From contig DGEI01000042.1 of the NCBI GenBank assembly GCA_002385885.1, positions 21,821 through 85,820 on the forward strand: a DNA stretch of 64,000 nt, written 5' to 3'. Below the pieces are notes generated by a model, which worked only from the letters and a program-made list of their open reading frames with translations, was not told where the DNA came from and searched no databases. This document shows, piece by piece, positions 35,750 to 44,708 of this stretch. The translations under genes were made by a program, and so were the position numbers. The DNA comes from Firmicutes bacterium UBA3930. Its GTDB lineage: Bacteria; Bacillota; Clostridia; Caldicoprobacterales; Caldicoprobacteraceae. The first letter of the stretch is position 1, and every line of letters starts with the position of its first letter.

Positions 35750-36731
35750 AGCCTTTTTCACCTCTTATCGACACATCACCTGCCCAAAGCTTCTCTACCT
35801 TTCCGCCATCACCCTGAATAAGCAGCGAACCATCTTCCCCAAAATCAAGGGCTTTTCCGCTAAATTCTCCGGTCGGTCCGGCAACCGATATTTTTTTTCC
35901 TAAAACAACGGAATAATCCCTGTATTCCTGTAACAGCCGTTCAAAATTATCATCGTCAAAATAATTCAAATACATATCCTCCATATTCTCAAGAACAGCC
36001 TGCAGTATATCACTCCTCCTGAATTCCCTGCCTTTTTCTATCTTTATGGATGTAGCAATGTTTCTTATGTCCTCGGGAAAATCGCGAACTGAAAGGTTTA
36101 CATTAATTCCGATCCCAACCACCGCATAGTTTATGATATCCGGCTGGGCATGAATTTCTGTCAGAATGCCGCATAGCTTTTTACCGTTACACACGATATC
36201 ATTGGGCCATTTAATACCTGTTTCCAACTCAGCGGCTTGTTTTAATGCCCTTACCAAAGCAACTGCAGTCATAATGGTTATCCTCGGGGCTTTTTCCGGT
36301 GATAGCCGGGGCTTTAGGATAACTGACATCCATACCCCTTTCCCGGCGGGAGAGACCCAGTTCCGCCCCAGTCTGCCCCGTCCCCGGGACTGTTCTTCTG
36401 CTATAATTACCGTACCTTCAGGGGCATCCGCCAGAGCCATTTCCTTTGCCCTGGCATTGGTGGAAGCCAGATTTTGATAACACTCCATGTTTCTCCCTAT
36501 TATGGAGGTTTTAAGCCCGTTGGTCAGTACCACCCGGTCCATAATATCTGGAATGAGTTTCAGCCTGTAACCCTTTTTTGTGGACGATTCAATCACGTAA
36601 CCTTCATTCTCAAATAGCTTTATGTACTTCCAAACAGCAGCCCGGGTAATACCTAACGACCTGCTCATATCCTGACCTGAAACAAAACGGTCCGTATTAT
36701 TCAACAGAATGGCTAGAATTGCATCCCGCAT
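35742..36731 (-). CDS. birA: Biotin operon repressor / biotin-protein ligase
   Basis: 329 residues, the two-function form. The N-terminal winged helix covers about 1-60 (DMSRSLGITRAAVWKYIKLFENEGYVIESSTKKGYRL). The ligase domain has GRGRLGRNW at 117-125, which binds biotinyl-AMP, and KWPNDI at 174-179. The C-terminal SH3-like domain ends the protein (about 280-329). It attaches biotin to carboxylase subunits and represses biotin genes. No biotin gene or obvious BirA operator is visible within the window. Confidence 0.95.
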   Translation of the reverse strand: MRDAILAILLNNTDRFVSGQDMSRSLGITRAAVWKYIKLFENEGYVIESSTKKGYRLKLIPDIMDRVVLTNGLKTSIIGRNMECYQNLASTNARAKEMALADAPEGTVIIAEEQSRGRGRLGRNWVSPAGKGVWMSVILKPRLSPEKAPRITIMTAVALVRALKQAAELETGIKWPNDIVCNGKKLCGILTEIHAQPDIINYAVVGIGINVNLSVRDFPEDIRNIATSIKIEKGREFRRSDILQAVLENMEDMYLNYFDDDNFERLLQEYRDYSVVLGKKISVAGPTGEFSGKALDFGEDGSLLIQGDGGKVEKLWAGDVSIRGEKGYV

Positions 36732-37020
36732 CGTATCAACTTCCTCTCCTAAAAAGTATATTAGTTTTTCAAATCCCGGTTTAATGACTGCCAGTTTAGT
36801 TATTTTTTGTACAATAATATAGGCCGTTTAGTTTCCATTGTAGTAATTATATCACAAAAACATATCTACTGTGTTGAATACTGCAATTTTGTGGCTGCAT
36901 TCTATCCTGGGAAGTTAATTAATTTTTTCATAGACCATTGGTTTATGATATAATATTGTAAACACAAAATATGTATAAAGCTTTTCTTGTCAGCAAATAA
37001 AAGAGAAAGTAGGTATATGT

Positions 37021-37965
37021 TTGAGCAATCCGAAAAAACTTGTCCAGGATATCCAGGAGAATATTGAAAAGGTAATAGTGGGAAAAAGCGATGCTATACG
37101 CCTTATACTCATAGCCCTTATGGCCGGAGGACATGTGCTTATTGAAGACGTCCCGGGAGTTGGCAAAACAACCTTAGTATCCTGCCTGGCAAGATCTCTT
37201 AATCTTTCTTTTAAAAGGATACAATTCACGCCGGACATATTACCATCGGATATAACGGGGTTTTCAATGTACAATTTTAAAACAGGCGAAATGGAATTTC
37301 ACGCCGGTATGATAATGAGCCATGTAATATTGGCAGATGAAATAAACCGGACATCACCAAAAACCCAGTCCAGCCTTTTGGAAGTTATGGAAGAGCGTCA
37401 GGTAACGGTAGATGGAAAAACCTATCCCGTTCCCGAGCCGTTTATTGTGCTGGCTACCCAAAATCCCGTTGAATATATCGGAACCTTTCCGTTGCCCGAA
37501 GCCCAGCTTGATCGGTTTTTTATAAAAGTTTCCATCGGATATCCAATAAAACGGGATGAAATGTTCATTCTTTCCCGGTTTCAAACCCAGAACCCCATAA
37601 AGGATTTGCAGCCGGTGGCTAATGCCCGGCAGGTTCTTGAAATCCAGGAAGAGGTCAAACGCATAAAAGTGGCAGAAGCAATAAAGGAGTACATAGCCGA
37701 AATTGCTGCTCTCACGAGAGAACACAACGACTTAACGCTGGGTGCTAGCCCCCGGGGAGCCCTGGCCCTCATGCGGGCTTCACAGGCTTTCGCAATGCTT
37801 GATGATAGGGATTATGTAATACCCGATGATGTTCAGAAAATGGTTATCCCGGTATTGGCCCATCGCCTGATTCTCAAACCCGAAGCACGGCTTAAGGAAA
37901 TGACGGTCGAAAGAGTCCTGAAATCAATTCTGAATACCGTCTACGTCCCGGTTATACGGACATGA
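37021..37965 (+). CDS. MoxR family AAA+ ATPase
   Basis: 314 residues. Walker A lies in EDVPGVGKTTL (42-52) and Walker B in VILADEINRTSPKTQSSLLEVMEE (about 102-125); ATQNPVEYIGTFPLPEAQLDRFFIK carries sensor 1 and the arginine region. MoxR ATPases act as chaperones for assembly of protein complexes, usually with DUF58 or von Willebrand-type proteins. The next two genes, DUF58 and a transglutaminase, follow with ATGA overlaps and confirm the usual trio. The start is TTG at 37021. A TATAAT at about 36949 may be its -10. Confidence 0.93.
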   Translation: MSNPKKLVQDIQENIEKVIVGKSDAIRLILIALMAGGHVLIEDVPGVGKTTLVSCLARSLNLSFKRIQFTPDILPSDITGFSMYNFKTGEMEFHAGMIMSHVILADEINRTSPKTQSSLLEVMEERQVTVDGKTYPVPEPFIVLATQNPVEYIGTFPLPEAQLDRFFIKVSIGYPIKRDEMFILSRFQTQNPIKDLQPVANARQVLEIQEEVKRIKVAEAIKEYIAEIAALTREHNDLTLGASPRGALALMRASQAFAMLDDRDYVIPDDVQKMVIPVLAHRLILKPEARLKEMTVERVLKSILNTVYVPVIRT

Positions 37966-39173
37966 AACACACACGCAGACTCATAATAATCCTTGGCGCT
38001 TTTTGTCTGGGCTTAGGGCTTTATTCGGGAGATAAAATATATTTTATTGGGCTATCGGTTATTGTATCCCTCATTATCTATGCATTTATTACCAATATAT
38101 GGGTAATTTTGGATTTCCGCTATCTGCAGAATATAACCCCGCAGCAAGTCAGTAAGGGAGAGCCCGCTGCGCTTGTAATACAAATCCACAACGATAAACC
38201 GTTCATATATCCGTACATTAAAGTGTTCTATAAAGTACCGGAGTCAGCCCTTAACAATGATTCCAAGGAAAAAGTGCTGTCGGTTCTGCCCTTTCAATAC
38301 GGTGAGATAAGGGAAAATTTTATATGCAGTTTAAGGGGCGAGTATACACTGGGTATTACCCATATTGAGGTACGGGACCCCTTTGGTTTATTCGTACTTT
38401 CAACTAACCTGGCCAACCGGCCATACTACAAGCCGCTATACTTAAAGGTGACCCCCAGGATTCTGAATATTTCCGCATTGCCCCTTCCCCGGATACGGAA
38501 TGAAGGAAGCTCCATACAAGAGTTTTTTTACACCGAAGAACCAGCTTCTCTGGCAGATATAAGGCAGTACCGCTATGGCGATCCTTTGAAAAAAATACAC
38601 TGGAACATATCTGCAAAGTTGCAGGATATTTATGTTAAAAATTATGAAACCACTGCTCAGTCTCAAATACTCATATTTTTGGAGACTTCACCTTTTCCCG
38701 TTGACGGTATGCTAAGATACCGGATAGAGGACCAGGCTGTAGAGTGCGCAGTGTCGGTTATCTATTTCATCCTTACAAAAAGCCTTCCGGCACAGCTTAT
38801 TATATATCACAGGGAGCGTCAGCAGATAAGCGGAAAAAACCCGGAAGATTTTCCCCGGTTTTTTGATTATATTTCCATGCTTCCATTCAGCAGCCCTTTC
38901 TCAGCAGGCGAGATCCTTCTGATAGAATCCCCCGGCTTTTCCAAAGGTCAAAATATAATACTCATTATACACAATCTGAACCACAATCTCTTTAACCAGC
39001 TATGCCGGTTCAGACAGTCAGATATACACCCCTTTATCCTTTTTATTCATCCGCCAGGCCAAGTAAATGCTGAACTCCGGCGCATGATCGATGAACTCAA
39101 CAAAAGAGATATACCGTGTATAACAGTACCTGTCAATGAACGGCTAGACCACATATTGGAGAGAACTTTATGA
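37962..39173 (+). CDS. DUF58 domain protein
   Basis: 403 residues. Two membrane helices at about 7-50 are followed by a soluble part with the DUF58 core EEPASLADIRQYRYGDPLKKIHWNISAKLQDIYVKNYE (about 191-228), where the RxYxxGDxxxxIxW pattern is conserved. Such proteins are partners of MoxR ATPases. The start shares four bases (ATGA) with the end of the MoxR gene, and its own end is joined to the next gene in the same way. Confidence 0.92.
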   Translation: MKHTRRLIIILGAFCLGLGLYSGDKIYFIGLSVIVSLIIYAFITNIWVILDFRYLQNITPQQVSKGEPAALVIQIHNDKPFIYPYIKVFYKVPESALNNDSKEKVLSVLPFQYGEIRENFICSLRGEYTLGITHIEVRDPFGLFVLSTNLANRPYYKPLYLKVTPRILNISALPLPRIRNEGSSIQEFFYTEEPASLADIRQYRYGDPLKKIHWNISAKLQDIYVKNYETTAQSQILIFLETSPFPVDGMLRYRIEDQAVECAVSVIYFILTKSLPAQLIIYHRERQQISGKNPEDFPRFFDYISMLPFSSPFSAGEILLIESPGFSKGQNIILIIHNLNHNLFNQLCRFRQSDIHPFILFIHPPGQVNAELRRMIDELNKRDIPCITVPVNERLDHILERTL

Positions 39174-41512
39174 AACAAATAACAGCATCCGGTTCACTAT
39201 TGAATTATATAATGAAGGGCATTGTATTTCTGCTGCTGGTGGGCAGCCTGTCCCAATCAGTTATTGCCTCCCTGCGCCTGCCCGTGTCTTATATTTCCGT
39301 CCTGGGAATGACTGCAGCAGCATACATAGTTTTATCACTCTATTTATATAACCGCTATACTGCAGCCGTACTGTTTCCTCTCACCATTGTATTTCTGGGC
39401 ATATCTATATACTTTTTTGCACCGGCAGAATGGCGGATTGATGCCGTAAAATGGCTGGAATGGCTGTTGGATTACACTTTTGGGGTATCCTTTATACAAG
39501 CCCGGTATTCACTGCCCAGTGCATGGCTGATTGTATCTGTCCTTTCCCTGGTTTTGTATATTTTTACGATATCGATAGAATGGTTCACGGTCCCCCTGAT
39601 CATCAGCGCCGGGATTATTGGTATAGAATGGTCCCTTGGGCATACCCAAATACTTCCCTATATGTGGCCCTTTGCATTAGCGTGGATCCTATTACTGGCT
39701 TCCAGGTATCACAAAAGGCTTTCCCGCAGTCACAGCATGCCAAATTATGGCGTTTGGCAGGTTTCCGCAGCTCCCTTAGCAGTTGCGGTGGTGTTGACTT
39801 CCTATGTCATCCTGCCAAATAATACGCAGAATCTTAAGTGGGAGCTCCTGGAACGCACAGTCCGGGATATAACTGACAGATGGACTGACTGGTCAGTATT
39901 TTCAAGCCCCCGTGAACCTTTCCGGCTTTCGTACACCGGTTTCCAGTCTTCCTCAAATGAATTGGGAGGGCCTATAGTACTCAGTGATGACATTGTTTTA
40001 AAGATAACATCTACAGCCCCTCTATACCTCAGGGGGACCCTGCTCAATGAATATACGGGAAACAGCTGGATTGATTCAATTGATGATTACCGTTATAAAT
40101 TGAAGAGTTCATACTCGATACAAACCAAACACCGGGCATTTGACTGGGATGAACAGGTATGGAAGGATTTAAGCAGTGAATTGCAGGAACGCTTTTTCAA
40201 CACAGTGAAAGCCTCGGTAACCCATACCGGGATCAAAACATCTGTCATTTTCAATTCCCAGCGGTTGGAAGATATTGATGTTCAGAAATGGAGCGGTTTT
40301 GTACCGCACTTTAACGGAAAGGGTGAAACCTTTACCTCCAGGCATATATCGCCTTCAGAATGTTATCTGCTGCATGTCAGGGTTCCGAACACGGCCGATC
40401 AACAATTCCAGGATTTTATAAAAGAGTATGTTCCATCATTCGATTGGCGTCTGCCCATTGCCGAAACACAGCAGCGGGAAGGAATAAACCACAAAAAAAT
40501 GGTGCACATTCAAAAACATTATACAGCCCTTCCCGAAGCCCTTCCTCAAAGGGTGATTGATCTGGCAAACTCTATCACAAAAGAAAGCATAACTTCCCTG
40601 GACAAAGCCCTGGCTATTCAGTTCTACCTCCGGGAAAATTACACATATACCCTGTATCCGCCTGAAACCCCCGGGGATGCGGATTTTGCTGATTATTTCC
40701 TTTTCGATATAAAAAAGGGTTACTGTACATATTTCGCCACAGCAATGGCCGTTCTCGGCCGGGCGGTCGGACTGCCTACCCGCTACGTAGAAGGTTTTTT
40801 AATGCCCTCCCGGCCCCAGGAAGGAAATATTTACGAGGTAAAAAAACTGAACAGCCACGCCTGGGTTGAGATATACTTCCCAAAACTGGGATGGCTCACC
40901 TTTGATCCAACGCCAATCGGACAAAATCAGCATATTGCAGATGAACAGCAAAATACAGGAGCGTATGACAACTATTACTGGGAGGAATATTTGCACTATC
41001 AACAGCATTTTCCGGATGAAGCCGGCTATATCCCGGATTACCACGATACTTCAGAGGCTCAATCTGCCTTGTCACCATGGAACGGCATATTGCAGGCCTT
41101 AATCGTTTTACTGGTTATATTACTGAGTTTAGCAGCGGGAACACTGGGCGGGTTAAAAATATGGGACATACAGCGCTGGCGCAGAATAAAAAAGCTGCCT
41201 CATGCAAGACAGCTGAGCTATTGTTATCGCGAAATACTATGGCTGCTTAAGCTGTATGGATTTCCTATAAAACCCGGAGAAACTCCTTATGCATATGCAC
41301 AACGGGTAGATACATGGCTGATAAATGCCGAGGGTTCAATGTATCAAATATGCCATTTGATTATGGAAAATCAATTTGGCGGATACCCTCTGACTGAACA
41401 TGATATGGACAGGATCCGCCGTTTCTATCGCCACCTCGAAAACAACATAAAAAGCTTGCTGGGTTTCTATCCCTACATGTTCAGGCGCCTGTTAAGACAC
41501 CGCGCGGCTTGA
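39170..41512 (+). CDS. TgpA-like membrane transglutaminase
   Basis: 780 residues. About seven membrane helices fill residues 10-215. An extracytoplasmic region follows with the transglutaminase fold: Cys519 (KKGYCTYFATAMAVLGRAVGLPTRYVEGF), His563 (NSHAWVEIYF) and Asp579 (GWLTFDPTP) form the expected catalytic triad. A last helix at 639-662 leads to a cytoplasmic DUF4129-like tail. The family is a likely protein- or wall-modifying enzyme on the outer face. Third gene of the MoxR-DUF58-transglutaminase operon; it converges with the MFS gene with 27 bases between the stops and no clear terminator. Confidence 0.92.
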   Translation: MKQITASGSLLNYIMKGIVFLLLVGSLSQSVIASLRLPVSYISVLGMTAAAYIVLSLYLYNRYTAAVLFPLTIVFLGISIYFFAPAEWRIDAVKWLEWLLDYTFGVSFIQARYSLPSAWLIVSVLSLVLYIFTISIEWFTVPLIISAGIIGIEWSLGHTQILPYMWPFALAWILLLASRYHKRLSRSHSMPNYGVWQVSAAPLAVAVVLTSYVILPNNTQNLKWELLERTVRDITDRWTDWSVFSSPREPFRLSYTGFQSSSNELGGPIVLSDDIVLKITSTAPLYLRGTLLNEYTGNSWIDSIDDYRYKLKSSYSIQTKHRAFDWDEQVWKDLSSELQERFFNTVKASVTHTGIKTSVIFNSQRLEDIDVQKWSGFVPHFNGKGETFTSRHISPSECYLLHVRVPNTADQQFQDFIKEYVPSFDWRLPIAETQQREGINHKKMVHIQKHYTALPEALPQRVIDLANSITKESITSLDKALAIQFYLRENYTYTLYPPETPGDADFADYFLFDIKKGYCTYFATAMAVLGRAVGLPTRYVEGFLMPSRPQEGNIYEVKKLNSHAWVEIYFPKLGWLTFDPTPIGQNQHIADEQQNTGAYDNYYWEEYLHYQQHFPDEAGYIPDYHDTSEAQSALSPWNGILQALIVLLVILLSLAAGTLGGLKIWDIQRWRRIKKLPHARQLSYCYREILWLLKLYGFPIKPGETPYAYAQRVDTWLINAEGSMYQICHLIMENQFGGYPLTEHDMDRIRRFYRHLENNIKSLLGFYPYMFRRLLRHRAA

Positions 41513-41539
41513 TAGAATGACTAAGACGTACAGAGCCGG

Positions 41540-43024
41540 CTACAGCCTGAACCTTCTGTGAATCCTCATGTTTTTCCTGTGTTCCCTTACCGATTGAATA
41601 GAACGCTGAAGTACTTCGCTGGGTCTGGCAGCCTCCTGTTCTTCTACGGGAGACAGCAGGAATGTTATGCCAATAAAACGTATAATAGCTGAAAGTATAA
41701 AAAGCATATGATAGTTATTCAGGCGGCGTCCCAGGAACACAGTATTCAGGCCTTCTATCCATTCTCCTGTAACCTCCATGAACAGCCCGCCAAAAGCATA
41801 TGCAAGTATGCTTCCAACAAGAGAAGTCACCATAGAAAAGGAAGCAATATAATAAGAACGGTTTTCATCGGGAGAAAGCCCCATTACCAGGTTATTGGAA
41901 GTTAAATCAATACCGTTCCAGAACAAGCCTATAGCAATATGGATCAGCGGAATAGCTATATAATTCTCCGGAGTAGCCAGAAACCAGAACAATGGCATAA
42001 CAGCGCCTACAGAACCGCAAATACGCAGTACCGGCTTATTCCCGAACGCATCGATCAAATTACCCCATTTCCTGACTACAAGTATGGTAAGAAGGTTGCT
42101 CGTCACCTGAGTAAATATGGTTATTTCCAAATAGCTCATATTCAGGTAATCAAGCATATAAGCGCTGAAGAACGGGCCTGACATGCTGACTCCAAAAACC
42201 CATACCGCCCAGAATATCAAATATCTTCTGAAATTAGGATGGCGCAGCACCTCATTTGCCACTTTTATCGGCGGAATTCTATATTGGGACTTTACCATGG
42301 GAGGATCATGAATTCGTATATAACCCACTATATCCAGTACAGCAAATATAACAACTATAGTAAACACTACAGCAAATCCAGCAAAGCCGCCGATGCGATC
42401 CAATATGAAACTTGCCAGCAGGCCTCCTATCAATCCTGTTAAGGTGAACATCATCTGCCGCTGGCTGAAAAAACGTCCCCGTATTTTCAACGGAACCAAC
42501 GCCGCCATCCAGGATATAGACGTTACACCGTTAAATGCACCGCCTATGGCTGAAATAAGTAAAAAGAACACTATAAAGCTTATGGTAAGACCCTTTAGCT
42601 CTTCCGGAATGATTAAGGGGAGGATTACCACCGGTATTATGGAAAGACGCTGTAATATGCCCCCTATTATAAACAGTTTCTTCCTGGCACCGGTTTTCTC
42701 CAGAACATATGCAGCCATAACCTGGAACAAGCCGCTCATAACAGGCAGTCCCATCAGAATCCCGTACATGAAATCACCAACACCGAGGTGACGGACAAAA
42801 CCTGCAAATGGCGCACCGTTCAGGCATACAAAAAACACAATACCCAAACTTGCACTCCAGGCAGCCCTGCTCAAATCTTCCCTTAAATCGTTGGTAATAG
42901 CAAAATCTTTAAATAATATAAGTTTTTGCTTCAACAATGCTGTGTTTATTCTTATTTTTCCAGACACTGTTACATATCCCCCAAATATCCGCTTATTACG
43001 GATTAATACTGTGTCATTCTCCAA
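41540..43024 (-). CDS. MFS transporter
   Basis: 494 residues with 12 predicted membrane helices after a polar N terminus of about 50 residues. Motif-A-like sequence occurs in the loop after helix 2 (AAYVLEKTGARKKLFIIGG) and as KWGNLIDAFGNKPVLR in the second half. It is encoded 30 bases downstream of nagA in one operon, so amino sugar or peptidoglycan fragment transport is a reasonable guess but not shown. The start is unclear: TTG at 43024 has AGGAAACAGGAT before it, and a later start is possible. Confidence 0.85.
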   Translation of the reverse strand: MENDTVLIRNKRIFGGYVTVSGKIRINTALLKQKLILFKDFAITNDLREDLSRAAWSASLGIVFFVCLNGAPFAGFVRHLGVGDFMYGILMGLPVMSGLFQVMAAYVLEKTGARKKLFIIGGILQRLSIIPVVILPLIIPEELKGLTISFIVFFLLISAIGGAFNGVTSISWMAALVPLKIRGRFFSQRQMMFTLTGLIGGLLASFILDRIGGFAGFAVVFTIVVIFAVLDIVGYIRIHDPPMVKSQYRIPPIKVANEVLRHPNFRRYLIFWAVWVFGVSMSGPFFSAYMLDYLNMSYLEITIFTQVTSNLLTILVVRKWGNLIDAFGNKPVLRICGSVGAVMPLFWFLATPENYIAIPLIHIAIGLFWNGIDLTSNNLVMGLSPDENRSYYIASFSMVTSLVGSILAYAFGGLFMEVTGEWIEGLNTVFLGRRLNNYHMLFILSAIIRFIGITFLLSPVEEQEAARPSEVLQRSIQSVREHRKNMRIHRRFRL

Positions 43025-43054
43025 ATCCTGTTTCCTGTAAAATAAGACAAGCCT

Positions 43055-44206
43055 CTAAATATTGATACCATACCAATTGCCCTTTATAAACACCATGTTT
43101 ACATAAAGGTTTTTATCAAGAATAACCAGATCGGCATCGTAGCCTTTTTCTATACGCCCCTTATGATCATCTACGCCAGTTATGCACGCCGGCACTTCGG
43201 TGAGCATCTTCACAACATCATTAACCTGAAATCCTATGGACACCATATTCCGTAAAGCTTTATCCAGTGTAAGGGTACTGCCTGCCAGGTTACCGGAATC
43301 CTTCAAACGGGCTACACCCTGATTGACAACTACTTCCTGCAAGCCCAGGAAATACTCTCCGTCATCCATACCGGTGGCAGCCATAGAATCGGTAATCAGA
43401 GCCACCCTGCTGCATCCCTTAACACCAACAGCAATTTTCAGGGCTGCCGGATGAACATGGACAAGATCAGCAATGAGCTCAATGGTTGTATCCTCCCTTG
43501 CCATAAATGCCCCTACTGCTCCGGGTTCCCTATGCTTAAGAGGTGTCATTGCATTATAGAAATGAGTTGCATGCCGCATACCCCACTCAATTCCTTCAAT
43601 ACACTCATCATAACCGGCAGCAGTATGCCCCATGGAAACGACAACGCCCTTATTTACAAGATAACCGGTTAATTCCCTGGCTCCTTCAACATCCGGCGCC
43701 AAGGTCACCCTCTTTATGATTCCTTCATATTCGCCTGCCAGGTCAGTAAAACCATTTATGCTGGCAGGAAGTATGTGCTGCCCTGCCAGGGCGCCTTTTG
43801 CTTCAGGATTTATAAAAGGTCCCTCGAGATGAACCCCCAGAATCTGGGCTCCCCGGCACTGCTTTTTCATAATAGCTGCAACAGCTTTCAGGCTGGCCCG
43901 GGTTGCTTCCCGGGACGAAGCAGCAGTGGTAGCCAGAAAGGATGTTGTTCCGTGCCCGGCAATAAACCTGGCAATATCTTCGAGAGCATCAACACTGCCA
44001 TCCATTACATCCCGGCCTGCACAGCCGTGAATATGGATATCAATAAAGCCAGGACAAACAAAATATCCGTCCGCATCGATTGCCTGGCCTTCATTGTATT
44101 TACCCTTGGGCACGATATCAAGGATCTTTCCTTCTTCCAGAAGAATATCGATATCATTCTTCCACTCGTCCCCCTGATATACAATTCCACCCCTGATAAT
44201 CTTCAT
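43055..44206 (-). CDS. nagA: N-acetylglucosamine-6-phosphate deacetylase
   Basis: 383 residues. An amidohydrolase barrel: GFIDIHIHGCAGRDVMDG (about 56-73) carries the first metal motif, LGVHLEGPFINPEAKGA the catalytic-site glutamate, and GHTAAGYDECIEGIEWGMRHATHFYNAMTPLKHREPGAVGA the histidines; VALITDSMAATGMDDGEY has the catalytic Asp. It converts GlcNAc-6-phosphate to glucosamine-6-phosphate and acetate in amino sugar recycling. nagB is not in the window. The promoter and an internal terminator lie just upstream. Confidence 0.95.
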   Translation of the reverse strand: MKIIRGGIVYQGDEWKNDIDILLEEGKILDIVPKGKYNEGQAIDADGYFVCPGFIDIHIHGCAGRDVMDGSVDALEDIARFIAGHGTTSFLATTAASSREATRASLKAVAAIMKKQCRGAQILGVHLEGPFINPEAKGALAGQHILPASINGFTDLAGEYEGIIKRVTLAPDVEGARELTGYLVNKGVVVSMGHTAAGYDECIEGIEWGMRHATHFYNAMTPLKHREPGAVGAFMAREDTTIELIADLVHVHPAALKIAVGVKGCSRVALITDSMAATGMDDGEYFLGLQEVVVNQGVARLKDSGNLAGSTLTLDKALRNMVSIGFQVNDVVKMLTEVPACITGVDDHKGRIEKGYDADLVILDKNLYVNMVFIKGNWYGINI

Positions 44207-44237
44207 ATTCCCTATCCCGCCATAATAGAATTATCAA

Positions 44238-44283
44238 TAAAAAAGCCCCCTCGGCCGTGTGCTCAGTCCCTAAACCAAGGAGG
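44238..44283 (-). terminator. Intrinsic terminator between the nagA promoter and nagA
   Basis: On the minus strand CCTCCTTGG (44275-44283) pairs with CCGAGGGGG (44246-44254), two G-T pairs included, and CTTTTTTATTG follows. No minus-strand gene lies upstream that it could end, so it probably attenuates nagA transcription. It ends about 32 bases before the nagA ATG. Confidence 0.7.
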
Positions 44284-44308
44284 ATTATAGTATTCTGTTT
44301 TCGGATTT

Positions 44309-44337
44309 ATTTTATCATTTTTGTTTCAACATTACAA
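44309..44337 (-). promoter_or_regulatory. Candidate sigma-A promoter of nagA
   Basis: TTGTAA (44332-44337) and TAAAAT (44309-44314) on the minus strand are 17 bases apart. Transcription would begin near 44302, about 20 bases before the terminator hairpin. Confidence 0.55.
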
Positions 44338-44449
44338 TACTGATCCGAGCAGACATTTTTTGTACCCTGTATGACTTCCTGTCATTATACACCAAATGAG
44401 CTATCATGTTTATTTTAGCAAATGTACTGTGAAGAAAATTATGAAGCTC

Positions 44450-44471
44450 CAGCGAGCGGAATAATATTCTG
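44450..44471 (+). repeat. Dispersed repeat, copy B
   Basis: Twenty-two bases, beginning CAGCGAGCGGAATAATATTC, are identical to copy A at 51665-51686. The copy lies in the intergenic region between nagA and the oxidoreductase gene, about 240 bases before the latter. Confidence 0.75.
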
Positions 44472-44708
44472 AACATTATTCAATGCAAGGAATTGTAAAA
44501 GCATTGATTGTTTTATCTTACAGACTGTAGTAAAATAAACTATTGATAGCACCTTGTCAGTTTATCAGCTTTTTTCATCTTTTTAACTTATATGGTCACT
44601 GTCATTTGCAGGCAATTATCAACCTGTCGGCTTTTTGTATTACTGCAGTTGCCGATTTTTTTCAGCATCATCAATGTTATAAAGAATCTTGAACAAGGAG
44701 GTATCCAA

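Noticed and set aside
44201..44300. T-box or glmS-type element in front of nagA
   Set aside because: No T-box sequence, specifier loop or ribozyme core is visible; only promoter, hairpin and ribosome binding site.
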